From Pseudomonas sp. PSB18 (lineage in GTDB: Bacteria > Pseudomonadota > Gammaproteobacteria > Pseudomonadales > Pseudomonadaceae), in assembly GCF_014596565.1 (NCBI RefSeq), contig NZ_NOIN01000006.1:1-64000 (forward strand): a stretch of DNA of 64,000 nucleotides, in the 5' to 3' direction. Every line of letters begins with the position of its first letter. Positions within the stretch are counted from its first letter, which is position 1. Of the stretch, positions 27,151 to 36,512 are shown piece after piece. Made by a program: the position numbers and the translations under genes. The notes below the pieces were generated by a model, which made no database searches, was not told the origin of the DNA, and saw only the letters and a program-made list of their open reading frames with translations.

Positions 27151-30100
27151 ATGCCGCAGTTCTTTATCGACCGCCCGATATTTGCCTGGGTGGTCGCGCT
27201 GTTCATCCTGCTGGCCGGTGTGCTGGCGATCCCGCAATTGCCGGTGGCCCAGTACCCGGACGTCGCGCCACCGCAGATCGAGATCTACGCGGTGTACCCC
27301 GGTGCCTCGGCGCAAACCGTAGACCAGAATGTCGTCAGCCTGATAGAGGAAGAACTCAACGGTGCCGACAACCTGCTGTACTTCGGTTCCCAGAGCAGCC
27401 TGGGCAGCGCCACCATCACCGCGACGTTCAAGCCCGGCACCAACCCGGAACTGGCCCAGGTCGACGTGCAGAACCGCCTCAAGGCGGTGGAGTCGCGCCT
27501 GCCCCAGGCGGTCACCCAGCAAGGCTTGCAAGTGGACAAGGTCTCGGCCGGTTTCCTGCTGCTGATCACCCTCACGTCTAATGACGGCAAGCTCGACGAC
27601 GTCGCCCTCAGCGACTACCTGGCGCGCAACGTGATGAACGAGATCAAGCGCCTGGACGGCGTCGGCAAGGCGCAGTTGTACGGCGCCGAACGGGCGATGC
27701 GGATCTGGATCGATCCGCAGAAACTGCTCGGCTTCAACCTGACCCCGGCCGATGTCAACGCCGCGGTCCTGGCGCAGAACGCCCAGGTTTCAGCGGGCAG
27801 CATTGGCGACTTGCCGAGCCGCGGCACCCAGGAAATCACCGCGACCATCCTGGTCAAGGGCCAGTTGTCGACGCCGGAAGAATTCGCCGACATCGTGCTC
27901 AAGGCCAACCCCGACGGCTCCACCGTGCGCATCGGCGACGTGGCGCGGGTGGAAGTCGGTAGCCAGGAATATCAGTTTTCCACGCGCCTCAACGGCAAGC
28001 CCTCCACGGCCGTCGGCGTGCAGCTGTCGCCGGGGGCCAATGCCTTGAGCACGGCGACCCTGGTACGGGCGAAAATGGATGAACTGGCGCGCTACTTTCC
28101 GGCCGGCGTGGAATACAAGATCCCCTACGACACCTCGCCATTCGTCAAGGTCTCCATTACCAAAGTGATCTACACCCTGGGCGAGGCCATGCTGCTGGTG
28201 TTCGCCGTGATGTTCCTGTTCCTGCAGAACATCCGCTACACCCTGATCCCGACCCTGGTGGTGCCGGTGGCGCTGATGGGCACGTTCGCCATCATGCTGG
28301 CCCTGGGCTTCTCCATCAACGTGCTGACCATGTTCGGCATGGTATTGGCCATCGGCATCCTGGTGGACGACGCCATCGTCGTGGTGGAGAACGTCGAACG
28401 GATCATGGCCAGCGAGGGGCTGTCGCCCAAGGACGCGACGCGCAAGGCGATGCGCCAGATCACTGGGGCCATCATCGGCATCACCCTGGTGTTGGTGGCG
28501 GTGTTCATTCCGATGGCGTTCATGCCGGGCTCGGTGGGGGTCATCTATCGGCAGTTCTCGCTGTCCATGGCCACGTCGATCCTGTTCTCGGCGTTCCTGG
28601 CCCTGAGCCTGACGCCCGCGCTGTGCGCCACCTTGCTCAAGCCCATCGGCCAGGGCGAACATCACGCCAAGGGCGGCTTCTTCGGTTGGTTCAATCGCCG
28701 CTTCGATCGACTGGGCGAGCGCTATCAAGGCTGGGTCGCCTATGCCCTCAAGCGCAGCGGGCGCTACCTGGTGATCTACGGTTTACTGCTGGTGGGCATG
28801 GGCCTGTTGTTCAGCCGCCTGCCCTCCTCGTTCCTGCCAGTGGAAGACCAGGGCTACACCATCACCGACATCCAATTGCCGCCCGGCGCGAGCAAGAACC
28901 GCACGGTGCAAGTGGTCGAGCAGATCGAAGCCCATAACGCCGGCGAGCCGGGTGTCGGTGACAGCACGGTGATCCTGGGCTTCAGTTTCTCCGGTAGCGG
29001 GCAGAACGCGGCGCTGGCGTTCACCACCCTCAAGGACTGGTCACACCGTGGCAGCGACGACTCGGCCAGCGCCATAGCCGAGCGAGCCAACCAGGCCTTC
29101 GGCGGGATCAAGGACGCCATGGCCTTTGCCGTACTGCCGCCACCGGTAGATGGCCTGGGCACGTCCAGCGGCTTCGAGTTCCGCCTGCAGGATCGCGGCG
29201 GTCTCGGCCACGCGACGCTGATGCAGGCCCGCGACGCATTGCTCGCCGCCGCCGAAAAAAGCCCAGGGCTGATCAATGTGCGCGAGAGTGCCCTGGCCGA
29301 AGCGCCACAAGTACAGCTGGAAGTCGACCGCAAGCAGGCCAATGCCCTGGGGGTGTCTTTCGCCGACGTCGGCAACGTGCTGGCGACCGCCGTGGGCTCG
29401 AGCTATATCAACGATTTCCCCAACCAGGGGCGCATGCAGCGGGTGGTGGTCCAGGCCGAAGGCGACCAGCGCAGCCAGGTGGCCGATCTGCTGAAGATCC
29501 ATGTGCGCAACGATGCCGGGAAAATGGTGCCGTTGTCAGCCTTCGTCCAGGCCAAGTGGACCCAGGGCCCGACGCAACTGACCCGCTACAACGGCTACCC
29601 GGCCATCAGCATTTCCGGCGAACCGGCACCGGGCTACAGCACCGGCCAGGCCATGGCGGAGATCGAACGGCTGGTGGCCCAGGGCCCGGCGGGCATGGGC
29701 CAGGAATGGACCGGGTTGTCCTTGCAGGAGCGCCTGTCCGGCAGCCAGGCGCCGATCCTGCTGGGCCTGTCACTGCTGGTGGTGTTCCTGTGCCTGGCGG
29801 CGCTGTACGAGAGCTGGTCGATTCCCGCCTCGGTGCTGCTGGTGGTACCGCTGGGGGTACTCGGCGCAGTGCTGGCGGTGTCGTTGCGCGGCATGCCCAA
29901 CGACGTGTTCTTCAAAGTCGGCCTGGTCACCATCATCGGCCTGTCGGCGAAGAACGCGATCTTGATCATCGAGTTCGCCAAGAGCCTGTACGACGAAGGC
30001 CACGACCTGGTCGACGCCACCCTCCAGGCCGCACGCCTGCGCCTGCGGCCGATCATCATGACCTCCCTGGCGTTCATCCTCGGCGTGGTGCCCCTGGCAA

Positions 30101-30252
30101 TCGCCACGGGGGCCAGTTCGGCGAGCCAGCAGGCCATCGGGACCGGGGTGATTGGCGGGATGATCAGCGCGACGTTGGCGGTGGTGTTTGTGCCGGTGTT
30201 TTTTGTGGGGGTGATGAGGTTGGTGCGTGGTCGCCGGAAGGATCTTAACTGA
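27151..30252 (+). CDS. RND multidrug efflux pump (MexD-like, HAE1 family)
   Basis: A 1033-residue inner-membrane proton antiporter of normal HAE1 length with 12 membrane helices and two large periplasmic loops. Recognisable segments are FFIDRPIFAWVVALF at the N-terminus, LPVAQYPDVAPPQI, the TM4 stretch GILVDDAIVVVENVERIM containing the paired proton-relay aspartates, and the TM10-11 segment IIGLSAKNAILIIEFAK with its lysine. Sequence blocks resemble MexD. It would expel amphipathic drugs with the adaptor upstream. No OprJ-type gene or NfxB-type repressor is present; the divergent RstAB-like system is the only nearby regulator. Confidence 0.92.
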   Translation: MPQFFIDRPIFAWVVALFILLAGVLAIPQLPVAQYPDVAPPQIEIYAVYPGASAQTVDQNVVSLIEEELNGADNLLYFGSQSSLGSATITATFKPGTNPELAQVDVQNRLKAVESRLPQAVTQQGLQVDKVSAGFLLLITLTSNDGKLDDVALSDYLARNVMNEIKRLDGVGKAQLYGAERAMRIWIDPQKLLGFNLTPADVNAAVLAQNAQVSAGSIGDLPSRGTQEITATILVKGQLSTPEEFADIVLKANPDGSTVRIGDVARVEVGSQEYQFSTRLNGKPSTAVGVQLSPGANALSTATLVRAKMDELARYFPAGVEYKIPYDTSPFVKVSITKVIYTLGEAMLLVFAVMFLFLQNIRYTLIPTLVVPVALMGTFAIMLALGFSINVLTMFGMVLAIGILVDDAIVVVENVERIMASEGLSPKDATRKAMRQITGAIIGITLVLVAVFIPMAFMPGSVGVIYRQFSLSMATSILFSAFLALSLTPALCATLLKPIGQGEHHAKGGFFGWFNRRFDRLGERYQGWVAYALKRSGRYLVIYGLLLVGMGLLFSRLPSSFLPVEDQGYTITDIQLPPGASKNRTVQVVEQIEAHNAGEPGVGDSTVILGFSFSGSGQNAALAFTTLKDWSHRGSDDSASAIAERANQAFGGIKDAMAFAVLPPPVDGLGTSSGFEFRLQDRGGLGHATLMQARDALLAAAEKSPGLINVRESALAEAPQVQLEVDRKQANALGVSFADVGNVLATAVGSSYINDFPNQGRMQRVVVQAEGDQRSQVADLLKIHVRNDAGKMVPLSAFVQAKWTQGPTQLTRYNGYPAISISGEPAPGYSTGQAMAEIERLVAQGPAGMGQEWTGLSLQERLSGSQAPILLGLSLLVVFLCLAALYESWSIPASVLLVVPLGVLGAVLAVSLRGMPNDVFFKVGLVTIIGLSAKNAILIIEFAKSLYDEGHDLVDATLQAARLRLRPIIMTSLAFILGVVPLAIATGASSASQQAIGTGVIGGMISATLAVVFVPVFFVGVMRLVRGRRKDLN

Positions 30253-30424
30253 ATGGGTTTGACAAGGACGTCACACGGCATCAAGCACAGAAGCTGCGCT
30301 TTGTATAGTTGTAATGTCTGACAGTATACAGCGGAAGAATATGAGTCTTATATGAACTGTCCACGCATGCGACATCGTAGGATGCCGCTGGATCTTCCGT
30401 CGAACAGTATGGAGATTTTTACTC

Positions 30425-30871
30425 ATGAGCAGCGCAGCCACAAACTTAGATAATGCCCCCCTTGAGACCGAGGTGGACTTCACTGCCAACCTTGAAGACA
30501 ATTCGAATTTCAGCGCCGCCCTCACCACATTGAGGGCTTCTACCACCCCTGTGCGGGGTGATGTGTGGGTCGTGATCGCCACTGAATGGAGCAACGGCAA
30601 ACCCAGGACATTCACGATCACCTATTCGAGAGATATCAAGGACGCTATCGGTGCGGAAATTACCGATATCGATCGACACGTCAATCTGATCTACAACAAC
30701 TACGAAGATCCGGACAATCCAACCCTGCAGAAAGCGAGATCCGGAAGCATCACCTACACAATGGGATCATCACAACGCTTCACTGGATCATTCGAAGCGA
30801 ACATTGACAAGGCCGATGGGAACGGCAGCTATTTGTGCAGAGGTCGCTTTGATACTGTACTCAGCTCGTAA
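30425..30871 (+). CDS. Unrecognised 148-residue beta-rich protein
   Basis: I do not recognise this protein. It is acidic, lacks a signal peptide and cysteine-rich motifs (one cysteine near the end), and has alternating strand-like segments: VWVVIATEWSNGKPRTFTIT, HVNLIYNNYEDPDNP, GSITYTMGSSQRFTGSFEA, and GSYLCRGRFDTVLSS. Its G+C content is visibly lower than that of the flanking pump genes, suggesting acquisition. Upstream, CTGACA with TATGAG 16 nt later (30319-30346) could be a promoter. A strong terminator follows at 30885. It converges with the autotransporter gene. It could be a small secreted or surface-associated protein, but nothing proves that. Confidence 0.6.
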   Translation: MSSAATNLDNAPLETEVDFTANLEDNSNFSAALTTLRASTTPVRGDVWVVIATEWSNGKPRTFTITYSRDIKDAIGAEITDIDRHVNLIYNNYEDPDNPTLQKARSGSITYTMGSSQRFTGSFEANIDKADGNGSYLCRGRFDTVLSS

Positions 30872-30884
30872 ATTAAATGGCCAT

Positions 30885-30920
30885 AAAAAAAGCCCTGACT
30901 CTGAATCAGGGCTTTTGTTT
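30885..30920. terminator. Bidirectional intrinsic terminator
   Basis: AGCCCTGA (30891-30898) pairs with TCAGGGCT (30906-30913), with an A-run before and a T-rich tract after. It can end both the 148-residue gene (+) and the autotransporter (-). Confidence 0.88.
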
Positions 30921-30959
30921 TCTGATTAACCACTCATCAGATGGTCTGCTGTTGGCACC

Positions 30960-33293
30960 CTACCATTTGAATTGCACGCCGACGGTGCCCCCTATTGGCA
31001 TTTCAATACCCTTACCATTCATGTATTCAACTTCGGCGTGAGCTTGCCAGCGCTGCGACAGGTTGACGGCAATACCTGCTCCCAATTCAGCGCGTGATCC
31101 GGAAAGATCGTTGTTGAACACGTTGTTGTTGACTTTGACTTCATTGTTCTTGGAAAACTCATGGGCGAATGCCGCACGAACATAAGGCTGTACCGTCGCG
31201 CCGTTGTCCAGTTGCATGTCGCGCCCCAGCGTCACACCGGCTTTACCCAAGAATGAATAAGTGCGGTCACCCTCTGCCTGCAAGCCGTTGTCCAGGTGAT
31301 AATCCTTCCCCTGTATCGCCATGGCAGACCATTGGGTAAACGGCTCGATGAAGTAACCATCGTCAAGCTTGATATGGCGACCGACCTCCACCGAACCGCC
31401 GAGGCCATTGTTGTCATAGTCGCCCTTGGATCGACGCCCATCGCTCATACCGACCTTGGCTTCATTCCGAAACCGGTTCAGCTTGAGCACGCTATCGACG
31501 TAGTAGCCGCTGACATCGTCCATCCATGTCAGGTAGGTACCGATGTAGTAGCTTTTAATCGTGCCCGAAGTACCGTAATGCAGATCCAGGTCCGAAGTGC
31601 TATGACCGGCCATGACCCCCAGCAACCACTGTCCATCGCCTACCGGCAAAGGCGCGTCTGCACCCAGCGTGAAGCCCTGCTGGGCCTGGCGGTAGCCCGC
31701 GCCGTAGCTGTCGGATACGTTGTATTTGTTACCGTAAGCCCTGAGCCAGGCACCGGATTTCTGCGGATTGAAGCGCAACTCCCCCATTCGGCTGCGCAAC
31801 GACGTGAGTTCGCCATACCACACCGTCGGCGCGGTATTGAACAACGCCATGACTGCGCGGGTGGAAGGGCTGACTGTGCGGGCCGTCGGATCCAGGAACC
31901 AATCGTTGCCGGTGTCGCTCTGCTTCAAGCCATAGGAGTATGCCCCCAGGTCGACCTCGCCACCGGCATTGGCAAGGGAGAACGACGCGTCCCCGCCTCC
32001 GGTATGGACCACCTGGATAGGCTGACCACTGGCCGGGTCGACGCCGCTACTGGCAACCATGAGTTGATGATTGCCAGTCGCTGTTCCCGTGACATTGAGA
32101 AAATCGGTCTGGTTGGTCGTAAAATCGGTGCCGATGAGGAACAGGCCATTGCCGGACAAGGTTCCCACGTTCAATTGATAGAACGCATTATCGGCGCCCA
32201 TTCTCACCGTACCGCCATTGAGCGTGAGGTCACCGACCTGACTGTCGCCCGTCATGGTCCAACTCGATTGAGCGTCGATACCGGCCGTCGCGACATTGGT
32301 CATGACACCGGTCAAGTGCGAGCCTTGTTGCAGCGCCACCGTCGCGGTGCTGCCCGCCTCGGCCGTTATGTCACCGGTCAAAGAACCTTGGGTAAACGTC
32401 AATGCGGCGGTGCTGTTGTCGGAAACCAGGACATTACCCGTCAGGTCGCTGAGTCCGACATTCATGGCGGCGTCACCCGCCCCACGCACCTCCAGAATCG
32501 TCCCGTTGCTGCCGGTGAGCGTCGAACCATTGAGCACGTCGATCTGCGCAACTGGAGCAGATCCGCCGGCGTAATCCACAACGATGGCAGAACCGTTTCT
32601 GCCCTCGACACTCGACCGATCCAGCGTTAGCTGGCTGGCAGTGGATATGCCAGTCTCAAGCCCCATGACGACGCCATTTTGACCACCGATAATGCGTGTG
32701 CCGTTGCTGGCGGACGCTGAAGCACTGCGCAGCGAAAGCCCGAAGCTGGTGGCTCCCGTCCCCTCGACTGTCGAGTTCGAGAACCCCAGGGAACTGAAGG
32801 CTGTCGCGAGAGCACCGCCCGTGACGCCTGTAAAGCTGCTGTCCGTAGCCGTTACCGTCGAGCCGGTCGTCGTACCGACAACATGCAGGGCCGATAAACC
32901 CAGGCTATTTCCAGTGATGGTGCTGCCGTTGACGGTAGCACTGCTGTTCTGGAGCTCCAGCCCGGCAAACGAGTTGCCACCGACGACCGTGGTGTTTGAC
33001 AGGTTTACGGTTGAATCCTGCCTGCCAATAATGCGTTCGGTAGTGGCGCCACTGGCATTTACCGTCGATTGTGTAGCAACGATATCGAGCGTTTGCGCAC
33101 CATCGACATTCAATGTGGCGTTCTGCGAAAGCGCCCAGCTTTCCACGGCGTGACCGTTGGTAATGGTCTCGCTTTGGCCGACCAATGTCCCGGCTAGTGT
33201 TGGTTCAACCAGTAATAATGACAAAGACAGCGACGAACTGCTTAGCCATCTTGCTGTCCCCGGTCTCATTCCAACGTACTTTATTGATCGCAT
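30960..33293 (-). CDS. Pertactin-type autotransporter
   Basis: This 777-residue type Va secretion protein has three parts. The N-terminus is signal-like (WLSSSSLSLSLLL, cleavage likely after LAG). A long passenger (about 35-510) of short Asn/Ser/Thr/Gly beta-helix turns includes repeated TVNLSNTTVVGG- and STITGNSLG-like rungs. The C-terminal 265 residues form an autotransporter beta-barrel starting at SGAWLRAYGN and ending in the aromatic VGVQFKW. No protease or lipase catalytic motif was seen in the passenger, so adhesion or aggregation is the likely role. The ATG at 33293 is preferred over a GTG eight codons upstream. Codon and base composition differ from the core genes nearby. Confidence 0.87.
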   Translation of the reverse strand: MRSIKYVGMRPGTARWLSSSSLSLSLLLVEPTLAGTLVGQSETITNGHAVESWALSQNATLNVDGAQTLDIVATQSTVNASGATTERIIGRQDSTVNLSNTTVVGGNSFAGLELQNSSATVNGSTITGNSLGLSALHVVGTTTGSTVTATDSSFTGVTGGALATAFSSLGFSNSTVEGTGATSFGLSLRSASASASNGTRIIGGQNGVVMGLETGISTASQLTLDRSSVEGRNGSAIVVDYAGGSAPVAQIDVLNGSTLTGSNGTILEVRGAGDAAMNVGLSDLTGNVLVSDNSTAALTFTQGSLTGDITAEAGSTATVALQQGSHLTGVMTNVATAGIDAQSSWTMTGDSQVGDLTLNGGTVRMGADNAFYQLNVGTLSGNGLFLIGTDFTTNQTDFLNVTGTATGNHQLMVASSGVDPASGQPIQVVHTGGGDASFSLANAGGEVDLGAYSYGLKQSDTGNDWFLDPTARTVSPSTRAVMALFNTAPTVWYGELTSLRSRMGELRFNPQKSGAWLRAYGNKYNVSDSYGAGYRQAQQGFTLGADAPLPVGDGQWLLGVMAGHSTSDLDLHYGTSGTIKSYYIGTYLTWMDDVSGYYVDSVLKLNRFRNEAKVGMSDGRRSKGDYDNNGLGGSVEVGRHIKLDDGYFIEPFTQWSAMAIQGKDYHLDNGLQAEGDRTYSFLGKAGVTLGRDMQLDNGATVQPYVRAAFAHEFSKNNEVKVNNNVFNNDLSGSRAELGAGIAVNLSQRWQAHAEVEYMNGKGIEMPIGGTVGVQFKW

Positions 33294-33451
33294 AACAGAA
33301 CTACCCACAGTTGCCACTCCACAAAGAATGACGAAGTTGATTAACGAGCGACGAACCCTTCACCCAGACGGCGGGTAAACTACAGATATCTGTCACAGAC
33401 TGATGTAGGAAAAGTCCGATCGTGCTGCGGGGTTTTTCCTCGTCTTACCAA

Positions 33452-33492
33452 GCGCCAATGTCGAGAAATCGAATCGTTCCCGACATTGGCGC
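33452..33492. terminator. Strong 12-bp-arm hairpin after the 677-residue gene
   Basis: GCGCCAATGTCG and its perfect complement CGACATTGGCGC flank a 17-nt loop, 9 bp beyond the stop of the minus-strand gene. There is no T-run, so it may be a Rho-independent terminator of weak type or a 3' stabilising structure. Confidence 0.5.
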
Positions 33493-33500
33493 AATGCCGA

Positions 33501-35534
33501 CTACAGAGTTGGAGTTCCTTCGCAATAGTTATGACTGGTGTTAAGTAGAGAAACCTCATTAAAAAACTCTTGCGAAGGCGTGAGCACGCCTCCAATAGTC
33601 ACCTCATACCATACCTTTATAAAGCCATTCGGCAGACCGGAACTATAAGGAGGCTGGATGGGTTTAATTTTTGTCAGATAAGGCTCGATATTTTTTTGGA
33701 ACTCCCCTCCCGGCTCCGTACCCAAGATAGTGTAAGTATCGCTGTACTCTGTGCCAATAATAGGATCAAGCCCTAGCGAATCCCTTGTACCAACTGACTT
33801 CAAGGTAACGACAGTGCCGGCAGGCATATGAACCGGATCGATATCAATCTTCACCGGCAATGCCCAAGTATTCCTTATCAAGGAAGCACACGAAACATAA
33901 CTTCCCGATCCAAATACGCTGATTCTAGGAGGGGGTAAATCAACCTTAACGGCATCGATCTGGACCTCGGTAGGCAGTGACCTCATTCGGTTACGGCCAC
34001 CATTTTCCTCAATGGTCCAATGGGCAATTTTTCTACCCACCCCGACGCTGTCAATGAATGCAGCATCCATCTCATACGTTAATGTCGACACCGTCCCGGC
34101 CACGAGCGCTTCACTGTGAACTTCCTGTCCATCGAACCACAACTTGGCAAGTTCATCGCCAACTGGCACCCAGGTACTGGTCCCGTCAACCATTGGTGTG
34201 CTGATTGTCGCCGGTTTTCCCCGGTCGTCCGCAGTAATATGGTTGAGTGTGCCGGAACCATTGACTGCTACAACCGTAACTTTCACCATGTTCGGGTTTT
34301 CCAACCCTGGAAAAATCGGATTTATAGGGCCGCGGTAGGTAAAATCCAGGGCGGACTCCGTCGGATTGGAGGGAATCAGGCCCTCGACACCTCGTGAAAA
34401 GTTATATTCCGCAAAGACAGGCAAGTCCGCAGTAGAGTTCCCCCAAAGTGCAACCAACACATTTTTCTGAAGGAGAAACTGGAGCCTTTTGTTAGGCACC
34501 TCCGTACCTAACGGCTGCGGCGGCAAATTAAATGAGGTATTGCCATTGGCATTGCGAATCAGCGGAAGAATCTGATCGTTCTCCTGGCCGTTGATGGTGT
34601 AGGGCACCTCTACATAAACCGGGCTTTCCAAGTCGGCTAGGTCTATGACATCCGGCAATATCCCTTTTGGAATAACGGGATCTCGAAGTAGAGGTCGAGG
34701 ACGCTTCTGGACATTGAAAGGACTCGCGAATGCGGGTTCACTTTCATTGCCCACCACGTCATGCAACACATACCAAATATAGTAGAGCCCATCCGGTTCT
34801 GGGATATCAGCCTTTGGCACGGACACCTCGCCTGACGGCGCCAACGTTTGCGTGTGGATCGGCGTCCCGATGCCATAATTGGACCCTGCATAGACGTCAA
34901 TACGGTCGTCCTCACGATAGAAGGCATAGGTCGTATTGACGGTGAGTTCAAGTGCCGTATTGTTATCGAGCCACTCGTCATCAATGACTTCGCCGGTGCT
35001 CAAGTTTACGAATTCAGCCGCCTCTGGCTTTAGCCTCACGCCTGATGATTTGTCATGTTCAGGTGCATACCGGTCAATTTCAACGGGGACCCAAGGCAAT
35101 GGATCTGGGTTAGTATTGCCTCCCCAGATAATATTAAATTGGTATTGGTAAGTACTTGAACCCTTAGTCGTGTCAGTATCCAGCAGCGGAACAGTTGGTA
35201 TTGGAACATCAAGTAATACTGGGCGATTACCTATCGGACCGAAGGCTCGTTGATCCACTAATGTTTCTGACCCATCCGGTGCAAGCTGGTACAAACTCCA
35301 TGCATCAAATTCATCAGGAGGTTGAATTTCAGCGGTTTTAAACTGCAGAATCATGGTACCCGAATCCAGTATCGATTTAGGTATCAAGTCGTCTACAATC
35401 TTACCGACAATGATTGGCGTCTCCACCAAGACACCGGAACGTGTCGTCGAGGTGCGCAACGCCAATCGAGAACGGTCGGCAATCTGCCGCAGCGTCAAGA
35501 TCTCACCATTTACATTTACGCTTCTACTAGTCAT
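33501..35534 (-). CDS. Unrecognised modular Ig-like repeat protein, 677 residues
   Basis: I do not recognise a named family. The 677-residue product has no signal peptide or membrane segment and is almost entirely predicted beta-strand. It appears built of four or five modules of about 110-130 residues. Boundaries are marked by related strings: GGNTNPDPLPWVPVEIDR (about 138-155), VVGNESEPAFASPF (about 260-273), and RMRSLPTEVQIDAVKVDLPP (516-535). The last module has SYVSCAS (545-551) and GFIKVWYEV near 640. The 265-residue neighbour carries the same module types. GGAG 9 nt upstream supports the ATG at 35534 over one at 35549. G+C is low for the genome. The form suggests an extracellular or structural Ig-like protein, but export is unexplained. 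Confidence 0.65.
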   Translation of the reverse strand: MTSRSVNVNGEILTLRQIADRSRLALRTSTTRSGVLVETPIIVGKIVDDLIPKSILDSGTMILQFKTAEIQPPDEFDAWSLYQLAPDGSETLVDQRAFGPIGNRPVLLDVPIPTVPLLDTDTTKGSSTYQYQFNIIWGGNTNPDPLPWVPVEIDRYAPEHDKSSGVRLKPEAAEFVNLSTGEVIDDEWLDNNTALELTVNTTYAFYREDDRIDVYAGSNYGIGTPIHTQTLAPSGEVSVPKADIPEPDGLYYIWYVLHDVVGNESEPAFASPFNVQKRPRPLLRDPVIPKGILPDVIDLADLESPVYVEVPYTINGQENDQILPLIRNANGNTSFNLPPQPLGTEVPNKRLQFLLQKNVLVALWGNSTADLPVFAEYNFSRGVEGLIPSNPTESALDFTYRGPINPIFPGLENPNMVKVTVVAVNGSGTLNHITADDRGKPATISTPMVDGTSTWVPVGDELAKLWFDGQEVHSEALVAGTVSTLTYEMDAAFIDSVGVGRKIAHWTIEENGGRNRMRSLPTEVQIDAVKVDLPPPRISVFGSGSYVSCASLIRNTWALPVKIDIDPVHMPAGTVVTLKSVGTRDSLGLDPIIGTEYSDTYTILGTEPGGEFQKNIEPYLTKIKPIQPPYSSGLPNGFIKVWYEVTIGGVLTPSQEFFNEVSLLNTSHNYCEGTPTL

Positions 35535-35714
35535 CTCTCGTTTCTCCATGACATTAAATCGATCAAGTCATGCGAACCCAGATTGACCACACGCATCGAC
35601 TCGACCACCTGATTTGAATTGGCGGATCTATCCAACCACACCGACGAACGCCTCAAGCACTTATCTTGCTTCGACCCGACTTACACACTCATCCTTACCC
35701 AAACTCCATTTCCC

Positions 35715-36512
35715 TCAAGCAAATCCCCCGCACGGCATTTCCTCCCCAGGAATGACGCGGTCAATTTTGACCAAGCCTTTATACGACTTGGCTATGGGAA
35801 TACGATTTCGATAAATCGTATATTGAGCAATACCGGAATCGTTATTCACCATGGGCTTTACGTAAGGTACGAAAGGGATCTCCATGACAAAGCCATTGAC
35901 CGCCTCGCTACTAGTTAGCGTTTTGCGAAACTCATAAACAGGCGTCAATGCCGGTGGACTACCATTCAAAGTGTCAAAACCCTGCCATTCAAGAACACAT
36001 TCATCCTGCCCGCTGAAAATGGATTCCGGCGCTATTGCCACTCGGACCTTTTCCCAGATCGGCACGGGTGAAGTGCAGTTGAGGTAGCCCCATAGGTTGC
36101 TGTCCGGAAAGGTCGGTTCCGCCAACGTCGGCACAAGCACAGGTGTATGATCGATGGTCAGCCGGCGTACGGGTGAAGGATCCGTATTACCGTCGTGCTT
36201 AGTCAACAGATAATGAATATAAGCGATACCGTCCACACTCATGTCTTGAGGCGTTATCGGAAACGTAAACTCCGGCCTGTCATCAGCGGGCGTATATCTA
36301 TTCCGATAAATTTCTCTGTCATTAGGCTGAACCCAAAATACGACAAGATCGGTATATTCCCCAGGTTGATCAGGAAAATCCGCCCAACGCGGTATTCTTC
36401 CGGTTGTGCCATTAATCAGTTGTTCCAGCGGTATCTTGCCCTCCGGATCCTGATCACTCACTCCGTCTATACGCAATGGCTGAGCGGTGATTTGCTCGTT
36501 AGGAGATGACAT
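35715..36512 (-). CDS. Unrecognised modular protein, 265 residues, paralogue of the 677-residue neighbour
   Basis: The 265-residue product lacks a signal peptide. Its first module (about 15-125) ends in DGNTDPSPVRRLTIDHTPV and the second contains GYLNCTS (142-148) and IPFVPYVKPM, matching GGNTNPDP-VEIDR and SYVSCAS in the downstream protein. It stops just after another module-boundary string (VKIDRVIPGEE), so it looks like a short or truncated member of a longer repeat protein. GGAG about 10 nt before the ATG at 36512 supports the start. It lies 180 bp upstream of the larger gene on the same strand, so co-transcription is possible. Function unknown. Confidence 0.62.
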   Translation of the reverse strand: MSSPNEQITAQPLRIDGVSDQDPEGKIPLEQLINGTTGRIPRWADFPDQPGEYTDLVVFWVQPNDREIYRNRYTPADDRPEFTFPITPQDMSVDGIAYIHYLLTKHDGNTDPSPVRRLTIDHTPVLVPTLAEPTFPDSNLWGYLNCTSPVPIWEKVRVAIAPESIFSGQDECVLEWQGFDTLNGSPPALTPVYEFRKTLTSSEAVNGFVMEIPFVPYVKPMVNNDSGIAQYTIYRNRIPIAKSYKGLVKIDRVIPGEEMPCGGFA

